Shown: positions 27,853-36,978 of the stretch, piece by piece | How positions within the stretch are numbered: the first letter of the stretch is position 1 | How the letters are laid out: each line of letters starts with the position of its first letter | NCBI GenBank assembly: GCA_938002015.1 | Contig: CALLAU010000003.1 | Location: forward strand, 68,084 to 132,083 | Source of the DNA: an uncultured Bdellovibrionales bacterium | Lineage (GTDB): Bacteria > Bdellovibrionota > Bdellovibrionia > Bdellovibrionales > UBA1609 | Length of the DNA: 64,000 nucleotides | Direction of reading: 5' to 3' | The notes under the pieces: generated by a model | What the model was told of the DNA's origin: nothing | The model's input: the letters and a program-made list of their open reading frames with translations, nothing else | Databases searched by the model: none | Translations under genes and position numbers: made by a program

Positions 27853-28856
27853 TGAAAATCAATCCTTGGATCTACTAAAACATATAAGAAGTCACTAATA
27901 AGGCGACCAAGTAAAAGAAAAAGAGAGGATAAAAAGATAATCCCCATACTAATATTATAATCTCTTTGAAGAAGGGCTGTATAACTTAACTGCCCCATAC
28001 CATAAATGTTAAAAATTTCTTCTATAATAATAGATCCAGCTAAAAAGATTCCTAAAAAAGATCCAAAGCTTGTAGCAATAGGAATAAGAGCGTTTCTTAA
28101 AGCATGCTTATAAGTAACTGCTTTTTCCGACAACCCCTTAGCTCTAGCTGTACGAATATAGTCTAGCTTTATTTCATCAAGTAAAGAGTTCTTCATTAAG
28201 AAAGTAAGAGCTGTAAAGCCAGTAATCATGTAACACAGAAGTGGTAAGAAAAAATGATGAACTCTATCTATGATTTTCGCACCAAAAGAAAGGTATTCAT
28301 ACTCATCAGAAAAAGCCCCTTGAAGTGGAAAAAGTTCTAAATACATAGGGTTAGCTAAAAAGTTTCTAAGTAAAATCCCAAGCATGAGTGGCGGAATAGA
28401 ATACATAATGATTAGAACAATGCTTGAGGCGTTATCAAAAACCCCTCCATCAGCAACAGCTTTTTTAATACCAAGTGGCACGCAAATTAAATAAATCAAA
28501 AGAAAAGAGATTAAACCAAACTGTAAAGATATAGGAATTCTACTTAAAATCACATCAAGAGCAGGCTCTTCAAATGAATAACTTCTTCCAAAATCTAGCC
28601 TTGTTAAACTTTTAACCCAAATAAAGTAGCGAATATGCACCGGCTTATCAAAACCATATTGTTTTTTTAAACCCTCTATAACCTCTTCAGAAACACCAAT
28701 ATTAGCACCACCGGTTTCCTGAGCTTTTCGAATCTGCTGAAGTTTTTGTTCAATTGGACCACCAGGAGTAAGATTCAATAGAAAAAATGAAATCAGAGTT
28801 ACACCAATTAGTGTTGGGAATATCAGTAATATTCTTTTGGCAAAATACTTAATCAT
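27849..28856 (-). CDS. yejB: Oligopeptide ABC transporter permease, YejB-like
   Basis: Second permease of the transporter, 335 residues, DppB/OppB family. Features: FPTLIGVTLISFFLLNLTPGGPIEQ at the N-terminus, SYSFEEPALDVILSRIPISLQFG, and the EAA loop DYIRTARAKGLSEKAVTYKHALRNALIP. The last part, LSYTALLQRDYNISMGIIFLSS, fits YejB. Six helices are visible. It lies 16 bp after the solute-binding protein gene and overlaps the YejE-like gene, forming a tight operon. Confidence 0.93.
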   Translation of the reverse strand: MIKYFAKRILLIFPTLIGVTLISFFLLNLTPGGPIEQKLQQIRKAQETGGANIGVSEEVIEGLKKQYGFDKPVHIRYFIWVKSLTRLDFGRSYSFEEPALDVILSRIPISLQFGLISFLLIYLICVPLGIKKAVADGGVFDNASSIVLIIMYSIPPLMLGILLRNFLANPMYLELFPLQGAFSDEYEYLSFGAKIIDRVHHFFLPLLCYMITGFTALTFLMKNSLLDEIKLDYIRTARAKGLSEKAVTYKHALRNALIPIATSFGSFLGIFLAGSIIIEEIFNIYGMGQLSYTALLQRDYNISMGIIFLSSLFLLLGRLISDFLYVLVDPRIDFQ

Positions 28857-28872
28857 TCTAAAATGCTTTCAA

Positions 28873-30522
28873 TTACTTTGATAAAGACCAGTATTGAGGA
28901 CCGATAGAATAATTATAAGTGTCTTTTGATCTGTCAGTTCTAGCACTTACAGCGTAAAGTTGATATTTTTGCTCCCATAAGAAAGCATATGGAGCATCAT
29001 CAGCAATAAGCTCATGAATTTTATGATAAACTTTTATTCTCTCTTTTTTATCAAGAATTTTAATTCCTTTTTCAATTAAAGCATCAACTTCAGGGTTACT
29101 ATAACTTATGTAGTTAGACCCTGCTCCTTTTGAGCTTTTTGAGTGCCATATTTGAGTTGGATCAGGATCAACATAACCACCACCCCAAGACATTATGGTG
29201 GCGTCAAATTTTCTCTCATCAACAGCTTTCATTAAAGCATTCCAATCAACGATATTAATAATCATATTAACACCAGCCTTCTTCATGTCTTCTTTAATTA
29301 CAGTAAGCGTCTTCTCTGTATCTTTACTTGCAGAAATCAACGTGAACTCTAGATTTGATTTCTTACCATTTATAACTTTGTCTAAAACTCCATCTTTATC
29401 AGTATCAGACCACCCTGCATTCTTCAGGATTTTTTGTCCCTCAGCAGGGTTAAAAGGAATCGGTTTAACTTTAGGGTTAGCGTATTCTCCAGCTATTCTA
29501 AAAGGACCTGATGCCGGCTCTGATAAGCCATAGTAAAATCTTTCTAGAATAAATTTCGTATTAATAAAGTAAGCTAAGGCTTTTCTCACTTTTTTATCAG
29601 ATAAAATTGGGTGATTATTATTCCACCCAATGTAGGATAGGTTTTTAGGGACTTTATTTTTAGCTTTAACTTTTAGAACAGATTTTCCCCACATATCGCC
29701 ATCCATTTTCTTAACAAAGTCTTCTGATCTTACGCGGACATCAAAATCAAGTTTTCCTCTCTCAAGCATAGCTCTTCTTAAAGAACTTTCTTTTACAAAT
29801 TTAAAAACTATTTTTTTAAATTTGTATCGGTCTTTCATACCATCAACACTTCTACCCCACCAATCAGTAAAAGTTTCAAGCGTAATTCCCTTACCCTTAT
29901 TCCATGATTTAAGCCTGTATGGACCTGTTCCAACAACAGTCTTCGCCATTCTGTTATCTTTTGATTGCTTAGAGTACACTTTCTCAGGGATTATTAATAA
30001 GCCACCTAAAACTTCTAAGTTAAGTAAATATGGAGTTTTAGCCTTAAATTTGATTGTATAATCATCAATAATATCAGCAGATTCAAAATTTGAATAATAT
30101 GATCGCTTTACATAAGCCTCATACAGATCTTTAAAGATTGCATCAAATGAAAACTTCACATCTTTTGATGTCATTTCAGAACCATCATGAAATTTAACAC
30201 CCTTTCTTAAAAAGAATGTAAACTCTTTTCCATCTTCAGAGATTTTCCACTTACTAGCCAAATTAGGAATGTGCTCATAAGTATCTAAGTCCTTTGCCAA
30301 TAAACTCTCAACTACACTTGAAGCATAATAAGTATGTTGGGTGATAATTTGGTACATGACTCCTTCATTAGATCTAAGTGGATTAAGGTCCGCTGGCTCA
30401 CTCTCTAGTGCATGAAAAAACACATCCTTTAATGCTGAACTATTGCCATTAGAGCCTTTACTACAGCCTGAAAGTATTAAAACGGAAGATAAAACAGCAA
30501 TCACTAAACCTGTAAAATTCAT
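28873..30522 (-). CDS. yejA: Peptide ABC transporter solute-binding lipoprotein, YejA-like
   Basis: Periplasmic substrate receptor of the transporter, SBP_bac_5 family, about 549 residues. The signal ends in ILSGCSKGS, a lipobox, so it is lipid-anchored. Family blocks: YEHIPNLASKWKISEDGKEFTFFLRKGVKFHDG, VGTGPYRLKSWNKGKGI, and IMSWGGGYVDPDPTQIWHS. The ATG at 30522 follows GAGGAG at 6-nt spacing and starts the signal peptide cleanly, so it is preferred to the ATG at 30549. First gene of the three-gene operon. Peptides are the expected ligand. Confidence 0.93.
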   Translation of the reverse strand: MNFTGLVIAVLSSVLILSGCSKGSNGNSSALKDVFFHALESEPADLNPLRSNEGVMYQIITQHTYYASSVVESLLAKDLDTYEHIPNLASKWKISEDGKEFTFFLRKGVKFHDGSEMTSKDVKFSFDAIFKDLYEAYVKRSYYSNFESADIIDDYTIKFKAKTPYLLNLEVLGGLLIIPEKVYSKQSKDNRMAKTVVGTGPYRLKSWNKGKGITLETFTDWWGRSVDGMKDRYKFKKIVFKFVKESSLRRAMLERGKLDFDVRVRSEDFVKKMDGDMWGKSVLKVKAKNKVPKNLSYIGWNNNHPILSDKKVRKALAYFINTKFILERFYYGLSEPASGPFRIAGEYANPKVKPIPFNPAEGQKILKNAGWSDTDKDGVLDKVINGKKSNLEFTLISASKDTEKTLTVIKEDMKKAGVNMIINIVDWNALMKAVDERKFDATIMSWGGGYVDPDPTQIWHSKSSKGAGSNYISYSNPEVDALIEKGIKILDKKERIKVYHKIHELIADDAPYAFLWEQKYQLYAVSARTDRSKDTYNYSIGPQYWSLSK

Positions 30523-30696
30523 CAAGTTCTCCTCTAATGGTGTATACATAAAACACTATGAAAATGAATTGGCTAAGAGTCCTCAAAAGCGGACCCAAAA
30601 TCAAGGAGAAAGGCCAATATTGCTTGTTTTGGATGCAATTTTTAGGAGAATAACACGTAATTTAGAGATGCTTTAAAGCGCTTTTATTAAAAAAAA

Positions 30697-30721
30697 GCCT
30701 GCTATTTATAAAACTGCAGGC
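30697..30721 (-). terminator. Rho-independent terminator after the 30777-31970 gene
   Basis: GCCTGC (30697-30702) and GCAGGC (30716-30721) form a 6-bp GC-rich stem with a 13-nt loop. On the minus strand it is followed by eight consecutive T residues, 55 bp past the stop codon. Confidence 0.65.
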
Positions 30722-30776
30722 CTATGGAAAATTTTTAATTTTTAAGAAAAAGCTCTTTTTACTCTTTTAAGAGCTG

Positions 30777-31970
30777 CTACTTTAAGTCACCTTCAATTAA
30801 AAGACCCGTCACTCCATTAATCATTGAATGAGAGTAGTTAACAGCATCTAGTCTGTTGTTTCTAAGAGAGTTATAAATTGCTGCTGTGTTACCATCTAAT
30901 CTTTGATCAATCGTTGCATTAACAGAAGCACCGCCTTCTGTTTGCCTTACTCTTCTAAATCTTGTTGAAATATTTCTTGGAAAACTTCCTTGCCCTCCGC
31001 TACTTACTAGTCTCTCAGCTTGTAAGATTGTATAATAAATTAACTCCGTGTCTGTAATATTTAAATCAAATCCGGCTTGATTAAACTCCCAGCTTCTTAA
31101 AAGTAAATCAGCACTAGTAACTGGAGTAGATTGCAATTGATTAAGAGAAAATTTAAATCTTGTTCTTGGAGTCATCAAACCCATGTTTGGGTTATCTGTT
31201 GTTGCAACTCTAGCTGGGTTAGCGACTAAAGCATAAGGAACCACTAAAGATCTTGTCCAGTATGGCGCTGTACTATTTAAAATTCCAGCTTGATAGAGAA
31301 GATGTCTTGCATAAGAAGAACAACCAGCTCCTTCAAGTGCTCCAGGGTTTAAATTAAAACCAAAGTTTCTATACGCACCAGAATCTTTAAATCTATTTCT
31401 AAATGCTCTCACATTATTACAAGCAGAATTTGATACTTTAACACCAATCCACTTCATCTGAAATTTACCTTCTTGAACCTGTCTAAATTTATAATTTAAA
31501 GCCGGAGTATTTGCATCTTGAAGATAGCCATCAGTATAAATTGCTAAAGCCCCGAGTAAACCAAAACCTCTATCTCTTAGGTCTTTAACTTGAGTAGATC
31601 TCTCACCAGAAAAACCCGTTAAACCTCTTGAAGTAATTCTACGACCATTGCTACAGCTCCATGCCACCATGGTATGACCTACAGAACCTGCTTCAGAACC
31701 TCTTAAAGCAATCATACTATTTTTAAGGCTTTGACCATTATGAAAACTAACAGTTTTTTGAGGAGCAAATGATAATAAGAACACATAACTCTCATCTTGT
31801 TTGGTGTTTAAATGCCTCGCTAAAGGATTAAACTCCGATCTCCACTCAGGGACAAGACGTCCTTCATTTGGATTAACTTGAACTACATGTGATCCATTCA
31901 TTGCGGCTTGTGAATTTACAGAAAAGAAAACTGTAAAAAACAATATTGATTTAAAAATTTCTTTTTTCAC
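30777..31970 (-). CDS. Secreted protein, possible papain-like (permuted NlpC/P60 or LRAT-type) fold
   Basis: About 397 residues with signal peptide (VNSQAAM). Two regions stand out: VGHTMVAWSCSNGR, a histidine with strand context, and later GAGCSSYARHLLYQAG, a cysteine at the start of a helix. His before Cys is the order found in circularly permuted papain-like enzymes such as YiiX and LRAT. The rest (residues ~250-397) is Arg/Asn-rich, helical and unassigned. GTG at 31970, with GGAG 6 nt upstream, places the signal peptide at the start, better than the ATG at 31982 whose own codon overlaps that GGAG. The fold call is a suggestion only. Confidence 0.6.
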   Translation of the reverse strand: MKKEIFKSILFFTVFFSVNSQAAMNGSHVVQVNPNEGRLVPEWRSEFNPLARHLNTKQDESYVFLLSFAPQKTVSFHNGQSLKNSMIALRGSEAGSVGHTMVAWSCSNGRRITSRGLTGFSGERSTQVKDLRDRGFGLLGALAIYTDGYLQDANTPALNYKFRQVQEGKFQMKWIGVKVSNSACNNVRAFRNRFKDSGAYRNFGFNLNPGALEGAGCSSYARHLLYQAGILNSTAPYWTRSLVVPYALVANPARVATTDNPNMGLMTPRTRFKFSLNQLQSTPVTSADLLLRSWEFNQAGFDLNITDTELIYYTILQAERLVSSGGQGSFPRNISTRFRRVRQTEGGASVNATIDQRLDGNTAAIYNSLRNNRLDAVNYSHSMINGVTGLLIEGDLK

Positions 31971-32279
31971 CTGACACTCCATGATTAAGTTTTATAATTG
32001 TTTAATAACAGTGCAAATTTAACACAAAAGCCCCAAAAACAGGGAAAAGATCTTAAGTATTGTAAATAAGACCTCTGCGTAAAAAAAATAGACACTTTTA
32101 ATCAAGCCAAGAGCACAAATAAAAACAAAAATTAAGACTATGTATTTACATTTTTTGTCACCTTTTATTAAAAAAATTACTCTCTAAATACGCTCAGATA
32201 GCTCTCAAACAAGAGAACCTTATGGGGCACTTTTTGCACACCTTTTTAATAAGAACATGAGTCAAGGAGCTATATTGAA
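31971..32279. other. Divergent intergenic region, about 309 bp
   Basis: AT-rich spacer between two divergent secreted-protein genes; presumably holds both promoters. No ORF, RNA gene or strong hairpin seen. The right-hand gene has AAGGAG at 32263-32268. Confidence 0.4.
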
Positions 32280-32708
32280 ATGAAGATTATAAATGTGCAT
32301 GTACATATGATAACCTTTATAGCTCTTGTTATCTCTTTCGTCTCTATACAGTCGTTTGCAAATGAAGTTATATGTACTGAAGCCTCAGATACTGAGTTTG
32401 CAGAGTATTTTGACCATTCCTCTAAATGGATTAGAGTAAATCCAAACACATTTGAGCTTTATAGTTCAATTATAAGATTTGAACTTCATCTAGATTTTCA
32501 AAATAGATCCAATTCTTTAATTAAAGCTTTTGGATTTACTAAAGGTGGGCTTGGAATAATTTGTAAAACAAATGATAAGACAAAATTGATTTTCTTCACT
32601 GAAACTGGCCTAACTAGAGTTGATGTAACAAAAACTTCTTCCGGCCTTCTTACTGCTACATATGAAGGAAGTGAGTATTACTTCGCTCCTGAGAATAAAA
32701 TAGAGTAA
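32280..32708 (+). CDS. Small secreted hypothetical protein
   Basis: A 142-residue protein. A hydrophobic N-terminal segment ending QSFANE is a signal peptide. The mature part has two cysteines (VICTEA and IICKTN) that could form a disulfide, and is mostly beta by composition. Good AAGGAG ribosome-binding site about 10 nt upstream. No family recognised; function unknown. Confidence 0.65.
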   Translation: MKIINVHVHMITFIALVISFVSIQSFANEVICTEASDTEFAEYFDHSSKWIRVNPNTFELYSSIIRFELHLDFQNRSNSLIKAFGFTKGGLGIICKTNDKTKLIFFTETGLTRVDVTKTSSGLLTATYEGSEYYFAPENKIE

Positions 32709-32777
32709 GTAAATACAAAAAAAAACAAAATGATGAGTAGATTAAGCCTTTAAGCTATACCTACCTTACTTCTAAAC

Positions 32778-34193
32778 CTATGGGAAAAAACCACCCTCTG
32801 TATAAGCTCTTGAGATTTTATTAATTGCATTTACAAAAGAAGAAATCCTTAAATCTAGCTTAAACTCATGTTTTTCATGAATTTCAACAATTTCATCTAA
32901 AGCATTAATCATCGTCTCTTCTAAACCAGAAAAAACCAAATCTCTTTCATCACCATCTTTTGTGTGTTTTCTTACAGCCTCTTCGTCAAGTTTCTTACCT
33001 GTTACTTCACCAATAAGTGAAATAATATCTAGACGATTTGTCATATCTAATCTTTTATCAATTCTACCAAATCTAATGTGAGCAATATTTTTTACCCACT
33101 CAAAATAAGAAACTGTCACACCACCAGCATTAAGATAAATATCTGGGATGATTAAAACACCTTTTTCAAAAAGCTTTGTACTAGCAAAAGCTGTTAAAGG
33201 ACCATTTGCCGCTTCCCCGATAACTTTTGCTTTTACTTTATCCCAGTTATCTTTTGTAATTTGTGATTCAAGAGCTGCTGGAACTAAAACATCACACTCC
33301 ATATATAAAACTTCAGAGTTATCTGGGCTAAACCTGCCTTTTTGATATTCCTTAAAATTACCCTGCTCTTTTCTAAACTGGTAAAGATCTTCTACATCAA
33401 TACCATCATCATTGATTATTGTTCCTTCATAATCTGAGATTGCAACCACTCTTGCACCCATCTCTTGTAAAAAAAGTGCTGAGTGATATCCAACGTTACC
33501 AAAACCTTGAATAGCAATTGTCTTATTCTTTAAACCTTTTTCAATACCGTAATGCTTTAAAAGGCTTTCTTTTTCAAAAACCTCTCTAATTCCAACAGCA
33601 ACACCGCGACCAGTTGCCTCTGTTCTTCCTCTTATTCCACCTTGAGTTACAGGCTTTCCCGTAATTGCTGCTAAACAATCAAGTTCATCACTTAATGACC
33701 TGTATGTATCAGACATCCAAGCCATCTCTCTTTCTCCAGATCCATAATCAGGTGCTGGAACATCAATACCAGGGCCAATGTAATTCTTCTTTTTTAGTTC
33801 AAAAGTAAGTCTTCTACAAATTCTCTCAACTTCATTATCTGAATACTTTCTTGTTTCAACTTTTACTGCCCCCTTTGCTCCACCAAAAGGAACATCAACT
33901 AAAGCACACTTATAACTCATAAGTGCAGCAAGAGCTTTTACTTCATCTACATTTGCAGCTTCTGAAAATCGAATTCCGCCTTTACATGGAGATCTATGGT
34001 TACTGTGTTGAGATCTCCACGCCTGAATCACTTCAACTGTTCCATCATCTTTTTTTATTGGAAAGTTTAAACCAACAGTAGAGTTATTAGCTCTAATTTG
34101 CTGTAAAATGTCTTTTGGGCAATTCACATGATCTGCAGCTAAATCTATATACTTTTCTACTTGTTCTGAAAAACTGATGTGATCTGATGACAT
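32778..34193 (-). CDS. gdhA: Glutamate dehydrogenase (Glu/Leu/Phe/Val dehydrogenase family)
   Basis: Catalyses the reversible oxidative deamination of glutamate to 2-oxoglutarate and ammonia, 471 residues. Substrate-binding and catalytic blocks: SPCKGGIRFS, LVDVPFGGAKGAVKV with the catalytic Lys, and GIDVPAPDYGSGEREMAWM with the catalytic Asp. The dinucleotide fold is IAIQGFGNVGYHSALF. GITGRGVA-like TEATGRGVA is present. Cofactor specificity is not clear; the acidic ISDYEG after strand 2 would favour NAD. Shine-Dalgarno AAAAGGAGC lies upstream. In a protein-consuming organism it would feed carbon from amino acids to the citric acid cycle. Monocistronic. Confidence 0.95.
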   Translation of the reverse strand: MSSDHISFSEQVEKYIDLAADHVNCPKDILQQIRANNSTVGLNFPIKKDDGTVEVIQAWRSQHSNHRSPCKGGIRFSEAANVDEVKALAALMSYKCALVDVPFGGAKGAVKVETRKYSDNEVERICRRLTFELKKKNYIGPGIDVPAPDYGSGEREMAWMSDTYRSLSDELDCLAAITGKPVTQGGIRGRTEATGRGVAVGIREVFEKESLLKHYGIEKGLKNKTIAIQGFGNVGYHSALFLQEMGARVVAISDYEGTIINDDGIDVEDLYQFRKEQGNFKEYQKGRFSPDNSEVLYMECDVLVPAALESQITKDNWDKVKAKVIGEAANGPLTAFASTKLFEKGVLIIPDIYLNAGGVTVSYFEWVKNIAHIRFGRIDKRLDMTNRLDIISLIGEVTGKKLDEEAVRKHTKDGDERDLVFSGLEETMINALDEIVEIHEKHEFKLDLRISSFVNAINKISRAYTEGGFFP

Positions 34194-34643
34194 AAAAACT
34201 ATGCTCCTTTTCTAGCTGCCGCATGTGTACTCAAAATCTTAACCGCATACAAACATATTAATTTAATTTTTCATTTTGGGTTTTTTCAAGCCCCTAGTCA
34301 TTGTTTATTTTATAGAATTTTTCGATGTTTTTACATGTAAAGCTTCAGGCTTAGACACTAAATCTATACTTAAGCACAAAAAAACTGACCACAAGCTTTA
34401 AAGAATACTAATTTCATTTTAACAACTCGAGCAACTTTCAACAAAATGCATCTTTAGGGAGCAAATAAAGCACCTACCTAAAACTATAGGCCTAAACCCT
34501 ATGTTTAGATCATGCAGGACGAGGTCTAGAAATCACTCTTCATCACTGAAATGGAGTTGGTTTAAAGCCTTAAGTCTTTCATCATCATATTTAAGATTTA
34601 AAGAAACTAACTATTTAAATAATTAACACGGAGGTTTATGAAT
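34194..34643. other. Divergent intergenic region, about 450 bp
   Basis: The longest gene-free stretch in the window, between gdhA and a lipoprotein gene. I find no convincing ORF, tRNA or repeat. A weak mirror/inverted sequence around 34485-34510 (CTATAGGCCTAAACCCTATG) is visible but short. It may hold regulatory sites for either gene or a small RNA, which cannot be judged by eye. Confidence 0.35.
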
Positions 34644-35735
34644 ATGAAATATATACTTATGGCTTTTGCCTGCATGAGCTTAACAGCTTGTCTTTCTGAT
34701 GATGACAAAGCATCAATACTTTCAAATGCGGAACAAGCAGCTGCTACTCTTAACCTAGGCAGTGCAGCTTTAGAAACTGCAGGAGAGGCTTTACCTGGAG
34801 GCACCGCTTTAAACAATGGTGGATTTGAAGCTTTTGGTGGAGACTGTGATGGACAAGTAACTAATATGCTTACTGATGCTCAAGAGGTAGGAGAGTACCT
34901 AGGATGTATTCTTACAACAAATTCTAAAAACCCCGAAACTCCACTAGGGTCTTTTCACCTAGTCTCTGAAATTATGAGCTTCTTAGATGATAGTACTGAT
35001 TTTACTTACGCTAGTGAATACACCACTCATGAAAACCTTACGGGCATGCTAGATACATCTGATGGAGACCAAACTGCCACTGTTTCTATTAGAGAAAGAG
35101 CACTTAGCTCTGGGTGGGACTATCACATACAAATTTGTATTTTAAGTTTAGTAACAGGCTCTGGAACGATAACCCCTAACTCTTCGATCGCAGATTGTGA
35201 AAGTGGAGGCTTTACTTTTGAACTTTTCTTAATTGATAGTGACAATAAGATTGGCTTTAAAACAATTGAGAGGTTTGGTTCATTTGGAGGAGGAGCAACT
35301 TTTATGCTTGATTCTGCTTCTCAAGAGCTACGTTTTGAAGCTTGGGATGACGCTAATGGGCGCCACACAAGAGCTTATGTTTCAGGAACTGTTTCATCTA
35401 CTTATTCTTTAGAAAACATCTCAGCAGTTGAAATTGCTACAGCTGATCAAGGAGTTGAAAATTCAGGAGATGGTACAGATGCAATTTATGCAAAATTTGA
35501 TGGTACAAACCTTTGTATCAACACTTTTGATGATGATGATAGCGACCATGCTAGCGCTGGAAACGGAACAGCAAACCTTACAGCTCAAGGGACTTGTTCA
35601 AGTTTTCCTGTATATGATGGCGGTTTCTTTACAAACGGCGGAGGGCTTGAAGCCTTTTTAGTAGATGGCTCAAAAGGCGTTCCAAGCTTTGATGCATCTA
35701 GCTTTGGAATCGACAGCTACTTTATCGATAACTAA
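34644..35735 (+). CDS. Secreted lipoprotein, unknown function
   Basis: About 363 residues. MKYILMAFACMSLTACLSDDD is a lipoprotein signal with lipobox LTAC. The mature protein is acidic and Gly/Ser/Thr/Asn-rich, with six or so cysteines in the middle and C-terminal parts and a beta-rich look, suggesting a surface or periplasmic domain. GGAGG lies 9 nt before the ATG at 34644, better spacing than for the ATG at 34638. A strong terminator follows. No family recognised. Confidence 0.75.
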   Translation: MKYILMAFACMSLTACLSDDDKASILSNAEQAAATLNLGSAALETAGEALPGGTALNNGGFEAFGGDCDGQVTNMLTDAQEVGEYLGCILTTNSKNPETPLGSFHLVSEIMSFLDDSTDFTYASEYTTHENLTGMLDTSDGDQTATVSIRERALSSGWDYHIQICILSLVTGSGTITPNSSIADCESGGFTFELFLIDSDNKIGFKTIERFGSFGGGATFMLDSASQELRFEAWDDANGRHTRAYVSGTVSSTYSLENISAVEIATADQGVENSGDGTDAIYAKFDGTNLCINTFDDDDSDHASAGNGTANLTAQGTCSSFPVYDGGFFTNGGGLEAFLVDGSKGVPSFDASSFGIDSYFIDN

Positions 35736-35761
35736 AACTTAACTATTCAATTTATAAACAT

Positions 35762-35795
35762 AAAAAAAGCAGCTTTATTTAAAGCTGCTTTTTTT
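35762..35795. terminator. Strong bidirectional rho-independent terminator
   Basis: A perfect 15-bp stem, AAAAAAAGCAGCTTT (35762-35776) with AAAGCTGCTTTTTTT (35781-35795), around loop ATTT, lies between two convergent genes. Symmetric A and T tracts give a U tail on both strands. Confidence 0.92.
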
Positions 35796-35820
35796 ATAAA
35801 ATACAAAATTTAATATAAGT

Positions 35821-36741
35821 CTAATCTTCAGTTACCAGGTCTTTTAAAATTTCAATGTAAAACTTTGCAAAACCTGAAACATACTCTTTTGATTCTTGAG
35901 TATCTGATTCAAGAACACGAATAATTTCAATTGGAAAAGATGAATAATTTTTAAAATCTAATTCATCCATTAAGAAATTAAAAACTAAAGAAACTGTAAC
36001 AAAATCTTCTCTTACTTCAAGAGTAAAATAAGAATCTGAGTCATTACCAAAGAAATCGTCAAAATCAGCTTTAACTTCTATACTAGAATCTGTTTGATTA
36101 AATTCAACTGCCTCAAAAACCTCTAATGCTTCTTCAAGGTCACTAATCAAATAGTTAAGGCGCTCTTTTTCTTCTGAATCGATTTCACCTTTTTCTAGTT
36201 CCTTATTTAAAGTTTCAAGTTCAGCTTTGATCTCTAACTTAAACGCATCAAAAGCTTTTGAAACAGCCTCTACTTGCTCTTCAAAAGATTCAGCTAAAGT
36301 GATTTCTTTTTCTAATGTTTTGCAAGCTTTACTCTCTTGATTTGGCGTGAAATCAAAAACATCGCAAACATCCTTTCTTACAACATATTTTGCTAAGTTA
36401 GTAACATCAGTTTCAAGCCTTGCACTTAATTCAGCTAAGACTGTTACTTCACCTTCAGATGCAGGCTTTGAATCAACTTTTAGTTCAGCTACTAGATTTG
36501 TTGTTTCACTAGACCATGCCGCCTGTCTTGTTGAAGCTTCTACAGACACTCCAAGACTTGGTTTTTCAACATTTGTAAAAACCTCATCTAACTCAATTTT
36601 TAGAACATCAACGAAATCATCTTGTGCTGCAATCTCATTTAAAATTTCTGCCACGACTTTATTTACTTTTACTGTATCCACAGCAAAAGCCTGAAGTGTA
36701 AAAAAACTTGTAAATATAATAGCTAAAAACCCAAATTTCAT
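35821..36741 (-). CDS. Secreted acidic protein with coiled-coil segment
   Basis: A 306-residue exported protein; signal peptide ends in LQAFAVD. The mature protein is strongly acidic (Glu/Asp-rich), with a long helical segment around residues 140-215 (FEEQVEAVSKAFDAFKLEIK..., LEKGEIDSEEKERLNYLISDLEEALEVFE) that should form a helical hairpin or coiled coil. Two cysteines (DVCDVF, SKACKTL) are close in sequence. No enzyme motif. Possible periplasmic structural or chaperone-like protein; unknown. Confidence 0.7.
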   Translation of the reverse strand: MKFGFLAIIFTSFFTLQAFAVDTVKVNKVVAEILNEIAAQDDFVDVLKIELDEVFTNVEKPSLGVSVEASTRQAAWSSETTNLVAELKVDSKPASEGEVTVLAELSARLETDVTNLAKYVVRKDVCDVFDFTPNQESKACKTLEKEITLAESFEEQVEAVSKAFDAFKLEIKAELETLNKELEKGEIDSEEKERLNYLISDLEEALEVFEAVEFNQTDSSIEVKADFDDFFGNDSDSYFTLEVREDFVTVSLVFNFLMDELDFKNYSSFPIEIIRVLESDTQESKEYVSGFAKFYIEILKDLVTED

Positions 36742-36978
36742 AATTATTTCCCTTTGTTATAAGTTGAAGGGATAACTTCATAAAAACACAGTACGGGGTC
36801 AAATTAAGTTAAAATCTAAGGCACAGTTATTTTAAGAGAGACTGCATTTAATATAGACTTTTTAAGTATTATTTCTACGAACTTTTTAAATAAAACAAAT
36901 CAAATCCTTTAGAAGGCAACAACAAGTCAAAATAAAAATTATTCAAAGATTCTGTTTTATTTTAATAATTTAAAAAAA

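Noticed and set aside
34194..34643. Hidden small gene in the longest spacer
   Set aside because: No frame with a start, ribosome-binding site and plausible composition was found on either strand by reading through it.
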